Assembly: GCA_038251325.1 (NCBI GenBank)
Contig: JBBSBL010000006.1
Coordinates: 12,078 to 76,077 of the forward strand
DNA: 64,000 nucleotides
Direction: 5' to 3'
Source of the DNA: JBBSBL01 sp038251325
GTDB taxonomy: Bacteria > Actinomycetota > Thermoleophilia > Solirubrobacterales > Solirubrobacteraceae
Shown: piece by piece, positions 48,675 to 57,757 of the stretch
How the letters are laid out: each line of letters opens with the position of its first letter
How positions within the stretch are numbered: position 1 is the first letter of the stretch
Program-made: the position numbers and the translations under genes
Notes under the pieces: generated by a model
The model's database searches: none
Seen by the model: the letters and a program-made list of their open reading frames with translations, nothing else
What the model was told of the DNA's origin: nothing

Positions 48675-50258
48675 CTACGCGGCGTGCCGGTGGAACCCTG
48701 CGCCGGTCTCGACGCCGAGGCGCCCGTCCCACACCCGGCGGCGCAGCTCCGGGGCGGCGCGGTAGGCGGGGTCGCCGGACTCCTCGCGCAGCGCGTCGAG
48801 CAGGGCGAGCACGCGGTCGAGGCCGATCGCGTCGCCCCAGGCGAGGGGTCCGCGCGGGTGATTGAGGCCGAGGACCATGCCGGCGTCGATGTCCTCCGCG
48901 CTCGCCACGCCCTCGCCGAGCGAGAACGCGGCCTCGTTCACGAGCTGGGCGACGATCCGGCCGAGCACGAGCCCGGGGCCGTCCCCGACCCACTCCGCGC
49001 GCAGGCCGAGCGAGGCGAAGAAGCGCTCCGCCGCGGTCGCCGCGGCCCCGCTCGTGCCCGTGCCGCGGGTGAGTTCGACCACGCCGGTCTCCGCGAGCGG
49101 CGGCACGGCGTGGAAGCCGACCGCGCTCCCGCCGGGATCGAGCGCCGCGAGCGAGCCGTCACCGCAGCACACCGCCTGCGGGCCGCCCTGCAGCGGCTCC
49201 TCGCCCTCGCTCGCGCCGCAGTCGAGGATCAGGAACGGAACCTCGCCGGCCGCGACGGCGGGCGGGGCGGCGTCCCACCCGGCGGCGGCCGCCAACCCGG
49301 CCAGCTCGTCGGCGAGCCGGCTCTCCCCGGCGACCACGACGAGCCCGTCGCCTCCGCCGGCCTTCGGCGCCGCCGGGTCGTCGGGCCGGTGCGCCCCGTC
49401 GCGGTAGTCGTGGTAGCCGCGCCCCGCCTTCCGCCCGTGGCGCCCGGCCGCGACCATCCGGGCCGCGATCGGCGACGGGCGCCAGCGCGGCTCGCCGAAG
49501 CTCTGCGCGTAGAAGGAGCGGGACACGTCGAAGCCGACGTCGACCCCGACGAGGTCGGCGAGCTCGAAGGGCCCCATGCGAAAGCCGGCGGCCCGGCAGA
49601 TCCGGTCGATCTGCTCGACGCTCGCCTGCCGCTCGCCGAGCGCGCGCAGCGCCTCGAGGCCGAAGGGCCGGTTGCAGCGGTTCACCACGAACCCGGCGAC
49701 GTCGGCCGCCCGGATCGCCCGCTTGCCCATCGCCTCGCCGGCGGCCGCGGCCCGGTCGAGCGCCCACGCCGCCGACTCCTCGCCGGCCACGACCTCGACC
49801 AGGCGCATGAGCGGCGCCGGGTTGAAGAAGTGCAGCCCGACGACACGCTCGGGCCGCGGCACCGGCGCGGCGACCGCGGTGACGAGCAGGGAGGAGGTGT
49901 TCGTCGCGAGTACGCAGTCCTCGCCCACGACGGCGGCCACCTGGGCGAAGAGGTCGTGCTTGACCGCCAGGTCCTCGGGCGCGGCCTCGATCACGACCTC
50001 GCAGCCCGCGAGGCCGGCGAGGTCGTGGGCCTCGGTGAGCCGGGCGCGCGCCGCCTCGACCGCGCCGGCGTCCCAGCGCCCTCGCTCGGCGCCCTTCGCC
50101 AGCGCGGCGCCGACGGCCTCGAGCGCCGCGCCGGTGACCCCCTCCACCGGATCCCACAGCCGCGTGGCCATCCCGCCGAGCGCCGCCGCCTGCGCGATGC
50201 CGCGCCCCATCGTCCCGGCGCCGCAGACGCCGATCCTCGCTGGCGGCTTCCCGGGCAT
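48675..50258 (-). CDS. 3-Hydroxyacyl-CoA dehydrogenase, two-domain
   Basis: A 527-residue NAD enzyme oxidising 3-hydroxyacyl-CoA. Rossmann start ARIGVCGAGTMGRGIAQAA, DLAVKHDLFAQ, catalytic His in VVGLHFFNPAPLMRLVEVV and Glu nearby, then FVVNRCNRPFGLEAL. A second 3HCDH C-terminal domain ends LNHPRGPLAWGDAIGLD. The length matches the PaaH/PaaC-type, longer than the ~290-residue single-domain form. ATG at 50258 follows TAGGGT (50274-50269) by ten bases. With the nearby acyl-CoA dehydrogenase and thiolase it gives most of a beta-oxidation set. Confidence 0.93.
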   Translation of the reverse strand: MPGKPPARIGVCGAGTMGRGIAQAAALGGMATRLWDPVEGVTGAALEAVGAALAKGAERGRWDAGAVEAARARLTEAHDLAGLAGCEVVIEAAPEDLAVKHDLFAQVAAVVGEDCVLATNTSSLLVTAVAAPVPRPERVVGLHFFNPAPLMRLVEVVAGEESAAWALDRAAAAGEAMGKRAIRAADVAGFVVNRCNRPFGLEALRALGERQASVEQIDRICRAAGFRMGPFELADLVGVDVGFDVSRSFYAQSFGEPRWRPSPIAARMVAAGRHGRKAGRGYHDYRDGAHRPDDPAAPKAGGGDGLVVVAGESRLADELAGLAAAAGWDAAPPAVAAGEVPFLILDCGASEGEEPLQGGPQAVCCGDGSLAALDPGGSAVGFHAVPPLAETGVVELTRGTGTSGAAATAAERFFASLGLRAEWVGDGPGLVLGRIVAQLVNEAAFSLGEGVASAEDIDAGMVLGLNHPRGPLAWGDAIGLDRVLALLDALREESGDPAYRAAPELRRRVWDGRLGVETGAGFHRHAA

Positions 50259-50349
50259 CGCAGCGGCGACCCTACCGTCAGGGGCGGAACGGCGAATCCC
50301 CGGTGTGAGCGAGGTTTGACCAGCCTTGACGACGTCCGCGGCCCCGCCA

Positions 50350-50355
50350 TACGTT
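50350..50355 (+). promoter_or_regulatory. -10 element of the secreted protein gene, leaderless geometry
   Basis: TACGTT ends seven bases before the ATG at 50363. Confidence 0.55.
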
Positions 50356-50362
50356 CGGCGCC

Positions 50363-51583
50363 ATGGCGCCACGTGTCGCAGCGGTCGGACTGGTCGGACT
50401 CCTCGTTGTGCTGATCGCCGCGGGCGGCGCGCACGCCGCCGGCTCGCGACGGACACACCAGGCTCCCATCCCGCACTTCGCGAAGAACCTCGTCGCCGTG
50501 CCGGCGGGCGGGACGGCGACGATCACGGGGCGCGGGAAGCGCAGGGGCACCCGTCTCCGCCGTGCGACGAGCGTCGGTTTCGGCGCGACCATCGACGCGA
50601 CGAAGGGCACCGTGCGCCTGATCGCCGCGGCGTCCTCGCGCGGCCATGCGACCTGGGAGGCGAAGGCCGACGGCGGCGCGTTCACGATCGCCCAGTCGAA
50701 GGGAGCCAAAGGCGAGGTCGAGCTGCGGCTCGCCGGCGGTGGACTCACCTGCCGCGCGCCCTACGGCTCCGCGAAGGCGAGCCGCACGCTGCGCGTCCGC
50801 ACGAGTGGGCGGTTCACGACCCGCACGTGCTTCGGCCGGGTTCGGCTCAAGACCCCGGCGCGCGCCCCGACGGCGTCCGCCGCCGCGGCCTCGCCGACGT
50901 GGACGGTCGTCGAGTACCCCAACGGCTGGCGCATCCGCTACGTCGGCCCGCTACTGCTCGAGGTGACGGACCTCACGACTGGCAAGGTCCAGCTCGTGAG
51001 GTCGCGCTTCCTCTACGACTACATCTACAGCCGGCGTCCACTGCTGCCGCCGACGACGCTGCCGACGACCCCCGGCGTCACCCAGGACCCGCTCGGCGAC
51101 CTGCTTCCCTGCCCTTACCAGGGCCCGTGCACCGAGGTCGACCTCAAGTCGGCCTCCGCGGCCGGCGCCGGCGGCCAGGTGACCTTCACGGTCGAGGGCT
51201 ACACCGCGTTCACCGACGCGGCGTCGTATCCGGTCTTCGAGGTGTGGACAACGAAGCCGACGGGCGGGGCGGCGCATGACTACGACCTCGACCCGTGCCT
51301 GGACCCCGGCTGCCTGGCGCCCGTCCGCATACGGCACTATCTCGACGGGCCGCCCTACTCCGTGGTCGCGGGAGCCGGATCGGTTACCCACCCGAGCCCG
51401 AACGTCGTCACGCTCACGGTGCCCCTCTCGGCCCTGGGCGGGGGAACGAGCTTCTCCTGGGTCGCCGGGTCGTTCGCGTGCGGCTTCGTCGACCGGGTTC
51501 CCGATATCGGCGCGATCGCCTACCCGTCGGCCGGGGCCGCCGCGCTCAGGCCGCGCCGGCCGATCGCCACGGCGGCCTGTTGA
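50363..51583 (+). CDS. Large secreted protein of unknown function
   Basis: A 406-residue exported protein with a signal peptide (VGLVGLLVVLIAAGGAHAAG, about residues 8-27). An all-beta part with AGGTATITGRGKRRGTRLR follows; the second half has DPCLDPGCLAP (two Cys) and a final Cys in ATAAC. The C-terminal region (GDLLPCPYQGPCTEVDL onwards) resembles repeat-poor extracellular beta domains; I know no family. ATG follows TACGTT by seven bases. It converges on an acyl-CoA dehydrogenase with 12 bases between stops. Confidence 0.75.
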   Translation: MAPRVAAVGLVGLLVVLIAAGGAHAAGSRRTHQAPIPHFAKNLVAVPAGGTATITGRGKRRGTRLRRATSVGFGATIDATKGTVRLIAAASSRGHATWEAKADGGAFTIAQSKGAKGEVELRLAGGGLTCRAPYGSAKASRTLRVRTSGRFTTRTCFGRVRLKTPARAPTASAAAASPTWTVVEYPNGWRIRYVGPLLLEVTDLTTGKVQLVRSRFLYDYIYSRRPLLPPTTLPTTPGVTQDPLGDLLPCPYQGPCTEVDLKSASAAGAGGQVTFTVEGYTAFTDAASYPVFEVWTTKPTGGAAHDYDLDPCLDPGCLAPVRIRHYLDGPPYSVVAGAGSVTHPSPNVVTLTVPLSALGGGTSFSWVAGSFACGFVDRVPDIGAIAYPSAGAAALRPRRPIATAAC

Positions 51584-51595
51584 GGCGCCGCGCCC

Positions 51596-52756
51596 TCAGC
51601 TCGGCACGAGCGCGTTGATGCCCGTCGCCGCGCGCCCGATGATGAGCTTCTGGATCTGCGTCGTGCCCTCGTAGAGCGAGGTGACCCGAACGTCGCGGTA
51701 GAAGCGCTCGACCGGATGGTCGTCCACGTAGCCGGCGCCGCCGTGGACCTGGATCGCGAGGTCCGCGCAGTTCTTCCCGGCCTCGGTCGCGTAGAGCTTC
51801 GCGATCGAGGTCTCCGTGGTCGACGGCTTGCCCTGGTCCTTCAGCGCGCCCGCCCGGTAGACGAGCATCCGCGCCGCGTCGGTCTGCACGACCATGTCGG
51901 CGATCATCGCCTGCACGAGCTGGAAGGCGGCGATCGGGCGGTCGAACTGCGTGCGCTCCTTCGCGTAGCTCACCGACTCCTCGACGCACGCCTGGCAGAT
52001 CCCCACGCACCCGGCGGCGACCGAGTAGCGGCCGGAGTCCAGCGCGCTCATCGCGACCTTAAAGCCGTCGCCCACCTCGCCGAGCAGCGCGTCCTCGCCG
52101 ACCTCGACCTCGTCGAGCGCGAGCGACGCGGTGTCGGAGCCGTGGAGTCCCATCTTGTGCTCGATGAGCTGCGAGGTGAACCCCGGATGGTCGGTGTCGA
52201 CGAGGAAGCAGGCGAGCCCGCGGTGCTTCAGGGCCGGATCGGTCTGAGCGAAGATCAGCGCGACCTTCGCGTGGTTGCCGAGCGAGATCCACATCTTGCC
52301 GCCCGTGATCGACCAGCCGCCGTCGATCTTCTTCGCGCGCGTCTTCTGGTTCGCGGCGTCGGAGCCGGTGTCGGGCTCGGTGAGCCCGAAGCACCCGAGC
52401 CACTCCCCCGTGCAGAGCTTCGGGAGGTAGGTCTGCTTCTGCTCCTCGGTGCCCCAGCGCAGAATCGAGGAGCACACGAGCGAGGTCTGGACCGAGATCA
52501 CGGTGCGCATCGCCGAGCAGCCGCGGCCGATCTCCTCGACCACGATCCCGTAGGTGAGGTAGTCCAGGCCGGCGCCGCCGTACTCGCGCGGGACGATCGC
52601 CCCGAGGTAGCCCTGGTCGGCGATCTTGCCGACGAGGTCGACGTCGAAGTGGTGGTTGCGGTCGTTCTCCCGCGCGCGGGCCCAGATCTCCTTGTCGGTG
52701 AACTCGCGAGCGGTGCGGCGGATGAGCTGCTGCTCGTCGGTGAGGTCGAAGTCCAT
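51596..52756 (-). CDS. Acyl-CoA dehydrogenase
   Basis: A 386-residue FAD enzyme making the 2-enoyl-CoA in fatty-acid or branched-chain degradation. Family marks: FGLTEPDTGSDAA (FAD/substrate loop), HKMGLHGSDTASLALDEV, ERTQFDRPIAAFQLVQ, and IQVHGGAGYVDDHPVERFYRD. The catalytic Glu is in SLYEGTTQIQ (about residue 369), the position used by short/medium-chain and glutaryl-type enzymes. Specificity cannot be told. Divergent from the cyclase gene by 62 bases. Confidence 0.95.
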   Translation of the reverse strand: MDFDLTDEQQLIRRTAREFTDKEIWARARENDRNHHFDVDLVGKIADQGYLGAIVPREYGGAGLDYLTYGIVVEEIGRGCSAMRTVISVQTSLVCSSILRWGTEEQKQTYLPKLCTGEWLGCFGLTEPDTGSDAANQKTRAKKIDGGWSITGGKMWISLGNHAKVALIFAQTDPALKHRGLACFLVDTDHPGFTSQLIEHKMGLHGSDTASLALDEVEVGEDALLGEVGDGFKVAMSALDSGRYSVAAGCVGICQACVEESVSYAKERTQFDRPIAAFQLVQAMIADMVVQTDAARMLVYRAGALKDQGKPSTTETSIAKLYATEAGKNCADLAIQVHGGAGYVDDHPVERFYRDVRVTSLYEGTTQIQKLIIGRAATGINALVPS

Positions 52757-52805
52757 GCGGGTCCTTGGCTGGCGGGGACGGGCGGGGCACGAGGGTATCC
52801 GCCGC

Positions 52806-52811
52806 TAGCCT
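52806..52811 (+). promoter_or_regulatory. -10 element of the cyclase gene, leaderless geometry
   Basis: TAGCCT ends seven bases before the ATG at 52819. An alternative upstream frame start (52765) would lie before the promoter and is rejected. Confidence 0.6.
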
Positions 52812-52818
52812 CCTGCGC

Positions 52819-54141
52819 ATGACGCGCGAGACCCGCTATGCCTACAGCGGCGACGTCGCGATCGCCTACCAGGTGGTGGGCGAGGGCGACCGCGACCTCG
52901 TGCTGGTGCCGAACTGGATCAACCAGATCGAGCACCTGTGGAACGAGCCCTCGGTGGCGCACTGGCTCGAGCGGCTGTCGGGCTTCGGGCGGCTGATCAT
53001 GTTCGACCGCCGCGGGACGGGGCTGTCCGAGCGGCTGGTCTCGTCGGTGGCGCTCGAGGACCAGATGGAGGACGTCAGGGCCGTGATGGACGCCGCGGGG
53101 TCCGAGCGCGCTACGCTCGTCACCCTGGCGGAGGGGTCGCTCATGAGCCTGCTCTTCGCCGCCTCCCACCCCGACCGGGTCGAGGCGATGGTCCTCTGCT
53201 CGCCGATCGCCGCCCACGTCACCAACGACGAGATCACTTGGACCTTCACGCCCGAGGAGCGGGTCGCCTGGTTCGCGGGGCTCGAGCAGGCATGGGGCAC
53301 CGGGCGGATGGCGGCGCACCTCGCGCCGTCGCTGGCCGACGACGAGCGTTTTCGCCTGTGGTTCGCCGCGCTGGAGCGGCTGACCACCACCCCGCGCGGC
53401 TTCCGGCGCCTGCGCGAGTCCGACTGCGCTGACATCCGCCCGATCCTCGCCTCGATCACCGTCCCGACGCTGATCCTCAACCGGACCGGCAACACGCAGG
53501 TCGTCGCCGATCACGCGCGGTTCCTGGCCGAGCGGATCCCGTGCGCACGGCACGTCGAGCTCCCCGGCGACGACACCCTGCCGATGACGGGCGACGCCGA
53601 CGCGATGATGGACGAGATCGAGGAGTTCCTCACGGGATCCCGGTCGGCGCGCGACCCCGACCGGATCCTCGCCACCGTGCTCTTCACCGACATCGTCGAG
53701 TCCACTCGCCTGGCCGCGGAGCTCGGCGACCGCCGCTGGCGCGACGTCCTGGCCGCGCACGACGACGTCGTCGCGCGCGAGATCGAGCGTTATCGGGGGA
53801 GGCTCATCAAGAGCACGGGCGATGGCGTGTTCGCCACCTTCGACGGCCCGGCCCGCGCGATCCGCAGCGCCGAGGCGATCCGCGCGGCGGTGCGCGGCCT
53901 CGGCGTCGAGATGCGCGCCGGGCTCCACACCGGCGAGTGCGAGGTGATCGGCGACGACGTCGGCGGCCTCGCCGTCCACATCGGCGCCCGGGTGGGAGCG
54001 GCGGCGGCCCCGGGCGAGGTGCTCGTCTCCGGCACGGTCAAGGACCTCGTCGTCGGCTCGGGCCTGGCCTTCGGCGATCGCGGCACGCGCGAGCTGCGCG
54101 GCGTGCCCGGCGAGTGGCGGCTGTTCGCCGTCGAGAGCTGA
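52819..54141 (+). CDS. Class III adenylate/guanylate cyclase with N-terminal alpha/beta-hydrolase domain
   Basis: A 440-residue protein of the mycobacterial Rv1900c layout: an alpha/beta-hydrolase fold (about 1-270), then a class III cyclase catalytic domain (about 280-438). The cyclase has both metal Asp (FTDIVEST, Asp291; STGDGVFATF, Asp335) and the base-reading Lys331. The hydrolase looks inactive: the nucleophile elbow reads VTLAEGSL, with Ala104 where GVSEGGP would have Ser, and LPGDDTLPM has Thr253 where His is expected. It may be a sensor. Soluble; ATG at 52819 is seven bases after TAGCCT. Confidence 0.92.
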   Translation: MTRETRYAYSGDVAIAYQVVGEGDRDLVLVPNWINQIEHLWNEPSVAHWLERLSGFGRLIMFDRRGTGLSERLVSSVALEDQMEDVRAVMDAAGSERATLVTLAEGSLMSLLFAASHPDRVEAMVLCSPIAAHVTNDEITWTFTPEERVAWFAGLEQAWGTGRMAAHLAPSLADDERFRLWFAALERLTTTPRGFRRLRESDCADIRPILASITVPTLILNRTGNTQVVADHARFLAERIPCARHVELPGDDTLPMTGDADAMMDEIEEFLTGSRSARDPDRILATVLFTDIVESTRLAAELGDRRWRDVLAAHDDVVAREIERYRGRLIKSTGDGVFATFDGPARAIRSAEAIRAAVRGLGVEMRAGLHTGECEVIGDDVGGLAVHIGARVGAAAAPGEVLVSGTVKDLVVGSGLAFGDRGTRELRGVPGEWRLFAVES

Positions 54142-54147
54142 AGCCGG

Positions 54148-55308
54148 CTAGACCGCCTCGATGACCGTCGCGAGCCCCTGCCCGACGCCGATGCACAGGG
54201 TCGCGAGCCCGTAGCGGCCGCCGCGGGCGCGGAGCTCGTGGGTGAGTGTGCCGACGAGGCGCGCCCCGCTCGCGCCGAGCGGATGGCCGAGGGCGATCGC
54301 CCCGCCGTTGACGTTCAGCCGCTCCTCGGGAATCCCGAGCTCGCGCACGCAGGCCAGCGCCTGGGCGGAGAAGGCCTCGTTGAGCTCGACGAGGTCGAGG
54401 TCGGCGACCGTGAGGCCGGCGCGCTCCAGCGCCTTGCGGCTGGCGGGAATCGGCCCGAGCCCCATGACCGCCGGGTCGACGCCCGCGGCGGCGCTCGCCA
54501 CGACCCGCGCCAGCGGCGCTCGCCCGATCCGTTCCGCGCCCTCCGCCGAGGCGACGACCACGCAGGCCGCGCCGTCGTTGATCGGCGAGGCGTTCCCGGC
54601 GGTCACCGTCCCATCCTCGCGGAAGATCGTGCGCAGGCCGGCGAGGCGCTCGGCCGTCGTGTCCCCCCGCGGGCCCTCGTCGTCAGCGGTCTCGCCGACC
54701 GGCGCGATCTCCCGGCGCAGCGTCTCCCGGGCGGCGATCGCCCGCTCGTGGGAACGCAACGCGAAGGCGTCCTGGTCGGCGCGGGCGACCGCGTGGCGCT
54801 CGGCGACGTTCTCCGCCGTCTCGCCCATCGACTCCGTCGAGTAGGGCATGCGCGGGTTCACGAAGCGCCAGCCGATCGTCGTGTCGACGAGATCGATCCC
54901 GCCGCGCGGGAAGCCGCGCTCGGGCTTGAGCGCGACGAGTGGCGAGCGGCTCATCGACTCCACGCCGCCGGCGAGCACGAGCTCGGCGTCGCCGACGGCC
55001 ACGAGCCGCGCCGCCTGGTTCACGGCCTCGAGTCCGGACGCGCAGAGGCGGTTGACGGTCACGCCCGGCACCTCGACCGGGAACCCGCAGAGCAGCGCGG
55101 CCATCCGGGCCACGTTGCGGTTGTCCTCCCCGGCCGCGTTGGTATCGCCGAGGATCACGTCGTCGATGTCCGCGGGGTCGATCCCGTTGCGCTGCACGGC
55201 CGCGGCCAGGACGTGGGCCGCGAGGTCGTCCGGGCGCACCTTCGCCAGCGCCGCGCCGTAGCGGCCGAACGGCGTGCGGACCATGTCGAGGATGAGCGCG
55301 TCGCGCAT
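54148..55308 (-). CDS. Acetyl-CoA C-acyltransferase (thiolase)
   Basis: A 386-residue thiolase. The nucleophile Cys is in NRLCASGLEAVNQAARL (about residue 88), the catalytic His in GGAIALGHPLGASGAR (about 344), and the second Cys in CIGVGQGLA (about 374). The pattern fits beta-ketoadipyl/3-ketoacyl-CoA thiolases (PaaJ/FadA type) as well as acetoacetyl ones. ATG at 55308 follows TAGGAT (55323-55318) by nine bases. With the 3-hydroxyacyl-CoA and acyl-CoA dehydrogenases nearby it covers the last steps of beta-oxidation. Confidence 0.94.
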   Translation of the reverse strand: MRDALILDMVRTPFGRYGAALAKVRPDDLAAHVLAAAVQRNGIDPADIDDVILGDTNAAGEDNRNVARMAALLCGFPVEVPGVTVNRLCASGLEAVNQAARLVAVGDAELVLAGGVESMSRSPLVALKPERGFPRGGIDLVDTTIGWRFVNPRMPYSTESMGETAENVAERHAVARADQDAFALRSHERAIAARETLRREIAPVGETADDEGPRGDTTAERLAGLRTIFREDGTVTAGNASPINDGAACVVVASAEGAERIGRAPLARVVASAAAGVDPAVMGLGPIPASRKALERAGLTVADLDLVELNEAFSAQALACVRELGIPEERLNVNGGAIALGHPLGASGARLVGTLTHELRARGGRYGLATLCIGVGQGLATVIEAV

Positions 55309-55357
55309 CGCGCGGCGATCCTACGTCGTCATCCGCGGGGCAGGGGAGGGGCAGCGG

Positions 55358-55363
55358 TACGCT
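55358..55363 (+). promoter_or_regulatory. -10 element of the membrane coiled-coil gene, leaderless geometry
   Basis: TACGCT ends seven bases before the GTG at 55371. The thiolase -10 (TAGGAT, 55323-55318) lies back-to-back with it. Confidence 0.55.
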
Positions 55364-55370
55364 TGGGCCC

Positions 55371-55751
55371 GTGGACGGCTTCGCCCTCGTCATGTTCGGG
55401 GGGATCGGCGCGATCGTGCTCGTCCTCTACCTGATCGGCCGCTTCTATCCGGGGAGCGGGGCCGACGTGCTCGACTGGGATCCGCGCGACCTCCAGGAGC
55501 GCAAGCTCGCCGCCGAGGCCGACGATCTCGAGCAGATGCTCGAGGCCCGCAACGCCCGGCGCCGCGCCCGCGGCGAGCCGGAGCTGACCGAGGAGGACCT
55601 CCACCGGCGGGTGGCCGAGGACCGCCACGCGCTCGATGCCCGCCGCGAGGACTACCTCGCCGACCAGGACGAGGCCGAGATGCGCGAGGCGATCGCCGCG
55701 CGCCGGGCGGCGAGAGCGGCGCGCCGCGGCGCGGAGACCCCGCCGCAGTAG
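55371..55751 (+). CDS. Membrane-anchored coiled-coil protein, unknown function
   Basis: A 126-residue protein: one helix in the membrane at the start (FALVMFGGIGAIVLVLYLIG), then DWDPRDLQERKLAAEADDLEQ and a long charged, Arg/Glu/Ala-rich helical region likely to form a coiled coil. No known domain. GTG at 55371 is seven bases after TACGCT. Eight bases before the next gene, probably co-transcribed with it. Confidence 0.75.
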   Translation: MDGFALVMFGGIGAIVLVLYLIGRFYPGSGADVLDWDPRDLQERKLAAEADDLEQMLEARNARRRARGEPELTEEDLHRRVAEDRHALDARREDYLADQDEAEMREAIAARRAARAARRGAETPPQ

Positions 55752-55758
55752 CCCCCCC

Positions 55759-56283
55759 ATGGCCCGGGTCCTGATCGTCGGCTGCGGCTGTCGCGGGCAG
55801 GGGCTCGCCCGCTCGCTGCGCGCCGACGGCCACGCCGTCCGCGGCACGACGCGCGACCGGGCCCGCGCCGCCGCGATCGCGACCGCCGGCGCCGAGCCCT
55901 ACGTCGGCGACCCCGACCGGATCGCCACGCTCACCTACGCGCTGGACAACGTCACGATCCTCTGCTGGCTGCTGGGGAGCGCGACCGGTCCCGACCCCGC
56001 GCTCCGCGCCCTGCATGGCCCACGGCTGAAGATGCTGCTCGAGCGCGCGATCGACACGACGATCCGCGGGATCGTCTACGAGACGGCCGGCACGGTGGCG
56101 CCCGACGTCCTGGCGGAGGGCCGCGCGGCGGTCGCACGCGCCTGTGCGTACTCGGAGATCCCGCACGCCTTCCTCGACGCCGACCCCGCCGACCCCCCGC
56201 GCTGGCTGGCGGCGGCCCGTGCGGAGATCGATGGCCTGCTGGGCTGCGCTACACTCGCCGCCGATACGCCTGAAACTCGATAG
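55759..56283 (+). CDS. NAD(P)-binding Rossmann-fold protein
   Basis: A 174-residue protein. The start ARVLIVGCGCRGQGLARSL is a dinucleotide-binding loop with two Cys, followed by GTTRDRARAAAIATAGAE, the pattern of NAD-dependent epimerase-like proteins. It ends soon after GIVYETAGTVAPDVLAEG, much shorter than a full SDR, so a catalytic Tyr-Lys pair is lacking. A role as a reduced regulator or remnant is possible. ATG at 55759, eight bases after the coiled-coil gene. Confidence 0.75.
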   Translation: MARVLIVGCGCRGQGLARSLRADGHAVRGTTRDRARAAAIATAGAEPYVGDPDRIATLTYALDNVTILCWLLGSATGPDPALRALHGPRLKMLLERAIDTTIRGIVYETAGTVAPDVLAEGRAAVARACAYSEIPHAFLDADPADPPRWLAAARAEIDGLLGCATLAADTPETR

Positions 56284-56311
56284 GGATTCACCCCCCGGGA
56301 GGTCCGAGACC

Positions 56312-57154
56312 GTGGCCGAATATGCGAAGGACGTGCTGGTGGAGCCCGAGTGGCTCGAGGCGCACCTCGAGGACGACGCGATCCGCATCGTGGAGGTCGA
56401 CGAGAACCCGGCCCTCTACCAGGAGGCCCACATCCCGGGCGCGATCGGCTTCGACTGGAAGACCGACCTGCAGGACCAGGTCCGCCGCGACTTCCTCGGG
56501 CCGAAGGACTTCGGCGAGCTCTTCGGGCGCCACGGGATCTCCAACGACCACCTCGTGATCCTCTACGGGGATCGCAACAACTGGTTCGCGGCCTACACCT
56601 ACTGGTACCTGAAGTACTACGGCCACGACAACGTGAAGCTGCTCAACGGCCCCCGCGAGCGCTGGATCTCCGAGAACCGCCGGACGACGACCGACGTCCC
56701 GAGCCACGCGGCGGCGACGTTCACCGCACAGGCGGGGAACCCGGCGATCCGCGCGGTGCGCGAGGAGGTCACCGCCGCGCTCGACGCCGGCACGAGCCTC
56801 GTCGACGTGCGCTCCCCGCAGGAGTTCTCCGGCGAGCTCATCGCGATGCCCGGCTACGAGCAGGAGGGCGCGCAGCGCGCCGGCCACATCCCGGGCGCCG
56901 CGTCGGTGCCCTGGGCCCAGGCCGTCCAGGAGAACGGGACCTTCAAGTCCGCCGACGAGCTCCGCGAGCTCTACACCGGCAAGGGCGTGCTGAACGGCGG
57001 CCCGATCATCGCCTACTGCCGCATCGGCGAGCGCTCGGCACACACGTGGTTCGTCCTGCACGAGCTGCTCGGCCACGACGACGTGAAGAACTACGACGGC
57101 TCGTGGACCGAGTGGGGCAACCTCGTGGGCGTGCCGATCGAGAAGGACGTCTAG
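56312..57154 (+). CDS. sseA: Thiosulfate/3-mercaptopyruvate sulfurtransferase (tandem rhodanese)
   Basis: A 280-residue two-rhodanese enzyme that moves sulfane sulfur from thiosulfate or 3-mercaptopyruvate to cyanide or thiols. The inactive N-terminal domain has LYGDRNNWFAAY, with Asp in the Cys place; the active C-terminal domain has the loop YCRIGERSAHTW (Cys about residue 234). GTG at 56312 follows GGGAGG by nine bases; a TACACT -10 lies at 56251-56256 inside the end of the preceding gene. Its stop shares CTAG with the convergent NUDIX gene stop. Confidence 0.93.
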   Translation: MAEYAKDVLVEPEWLEAHLEDDAIRIVEVDENPALYQEAHIPGAIGFDWKTDLQDQVRRDFLGPKDFGELFGRHGISNDHLVILYGDRNNWFAAYTYWYLKYYGHDNVKLLNGPRERWISENRRTTTDVPSHAAATFTAQAGNPAIRAVREEVTAALDAGTSLVDVRSPQEFSGELIAMPGYEQEGAQRAGHIPGAASVPWAQAVQENGTFKSADELRELYTGKGVLNGGPIIAYCRIGERSAHTWFVLHELLGHDDVKNYDGSWTEWGNLVGVPIEKDV

Positions 57155-57750
57155 GGCGGGGCCGGGGCCGGGAGGCCGGCCCCGGCGGCGTCGACCCGCG
57201 CGAGCAGGTCGGCCACGATCCGCGCCGTGGCGCCCCAGATGAGCTGCCCCGCCACGGCATAGGTGTCGGTGCGGATCGGGACGCCGCGGCGCACGAGCCG
57301 CCGGCGCTCGTAGCCGGCGGCGACGTCGGCGATGGGCAGCTCGAGCACCTCGGCGACCTCGCGCTCGCTGAGCGTCCAGGCCAGCCCGGGCGCGATCACG
57401 CCGACGAAGGGGTACACGGCGTAGCCGGTGACGATCGTCGAGGTCGGCTGGAGCGCCCCGATCAGCTCGACGGCATCGGGCGGCAGGCCGATCTCCTCCT
57501 CGGCCTCGCGCAACGCGGTGGCGCGCAGATCCGCGTCGCCGGGGTCACGCCGGCCGCCGGGGAACGAGACCTCGCCCGGATGGCGGCGCAGATCGTCGCG
57601 TCGACGGGTGAAGACCGCGTGGACGCCGTCGGCCGTCGCGAAGAGCGGGACGAGCACGGCGGCCTGGACGCCGCCGCGGACCGTGAGGCCGGCCGCGACC
57701 TCGGCGTCGAGCAGCGAGGGGGCCAGCCGGGTGAGCGCGGCGGCACCCAC
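57151..57750 (-). CDS. NUDIX hydrolase, CoA pyrophosphatase-like
   Basis: A 199-residue NUDIX protein. The NUDIX box spans GGRRDPGDADLRATALREAE with the EEIGL end (about residues 67-91), and the upstream VSFPGG is the UPF0035 mark of CoA/acyl-CoA pyrophosphatases (NudL/Pcd1), which hydrolyse CoA to phosphopantetheine. The closing region RTDTYAVAGQLIWGATARI fits that group. GTG start at 57750, eight bases after the OsmC stop, so probably co-transcribed with it. Confidence 0.88.
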   Translation of the reverse strand: MGAAALTRLAPSLLDAEVAAGLTVRGGVQAAVLVPLFATADGVHAVFTRRRDDLRRHPGEVSFPGGRRDPGDADLRATALREAEEEIGLPPDAVELIGALQPTSTIVTGYAVYPFVGVIAPGLAWTLSEREVAEVLELPIADVAAGYERRRLVRRGVPIRTDTYAVAGQLIWGATARIVADLLARVDAAGAGLPAPAPP

Positions 57751-57757
57751 CTCCGCG

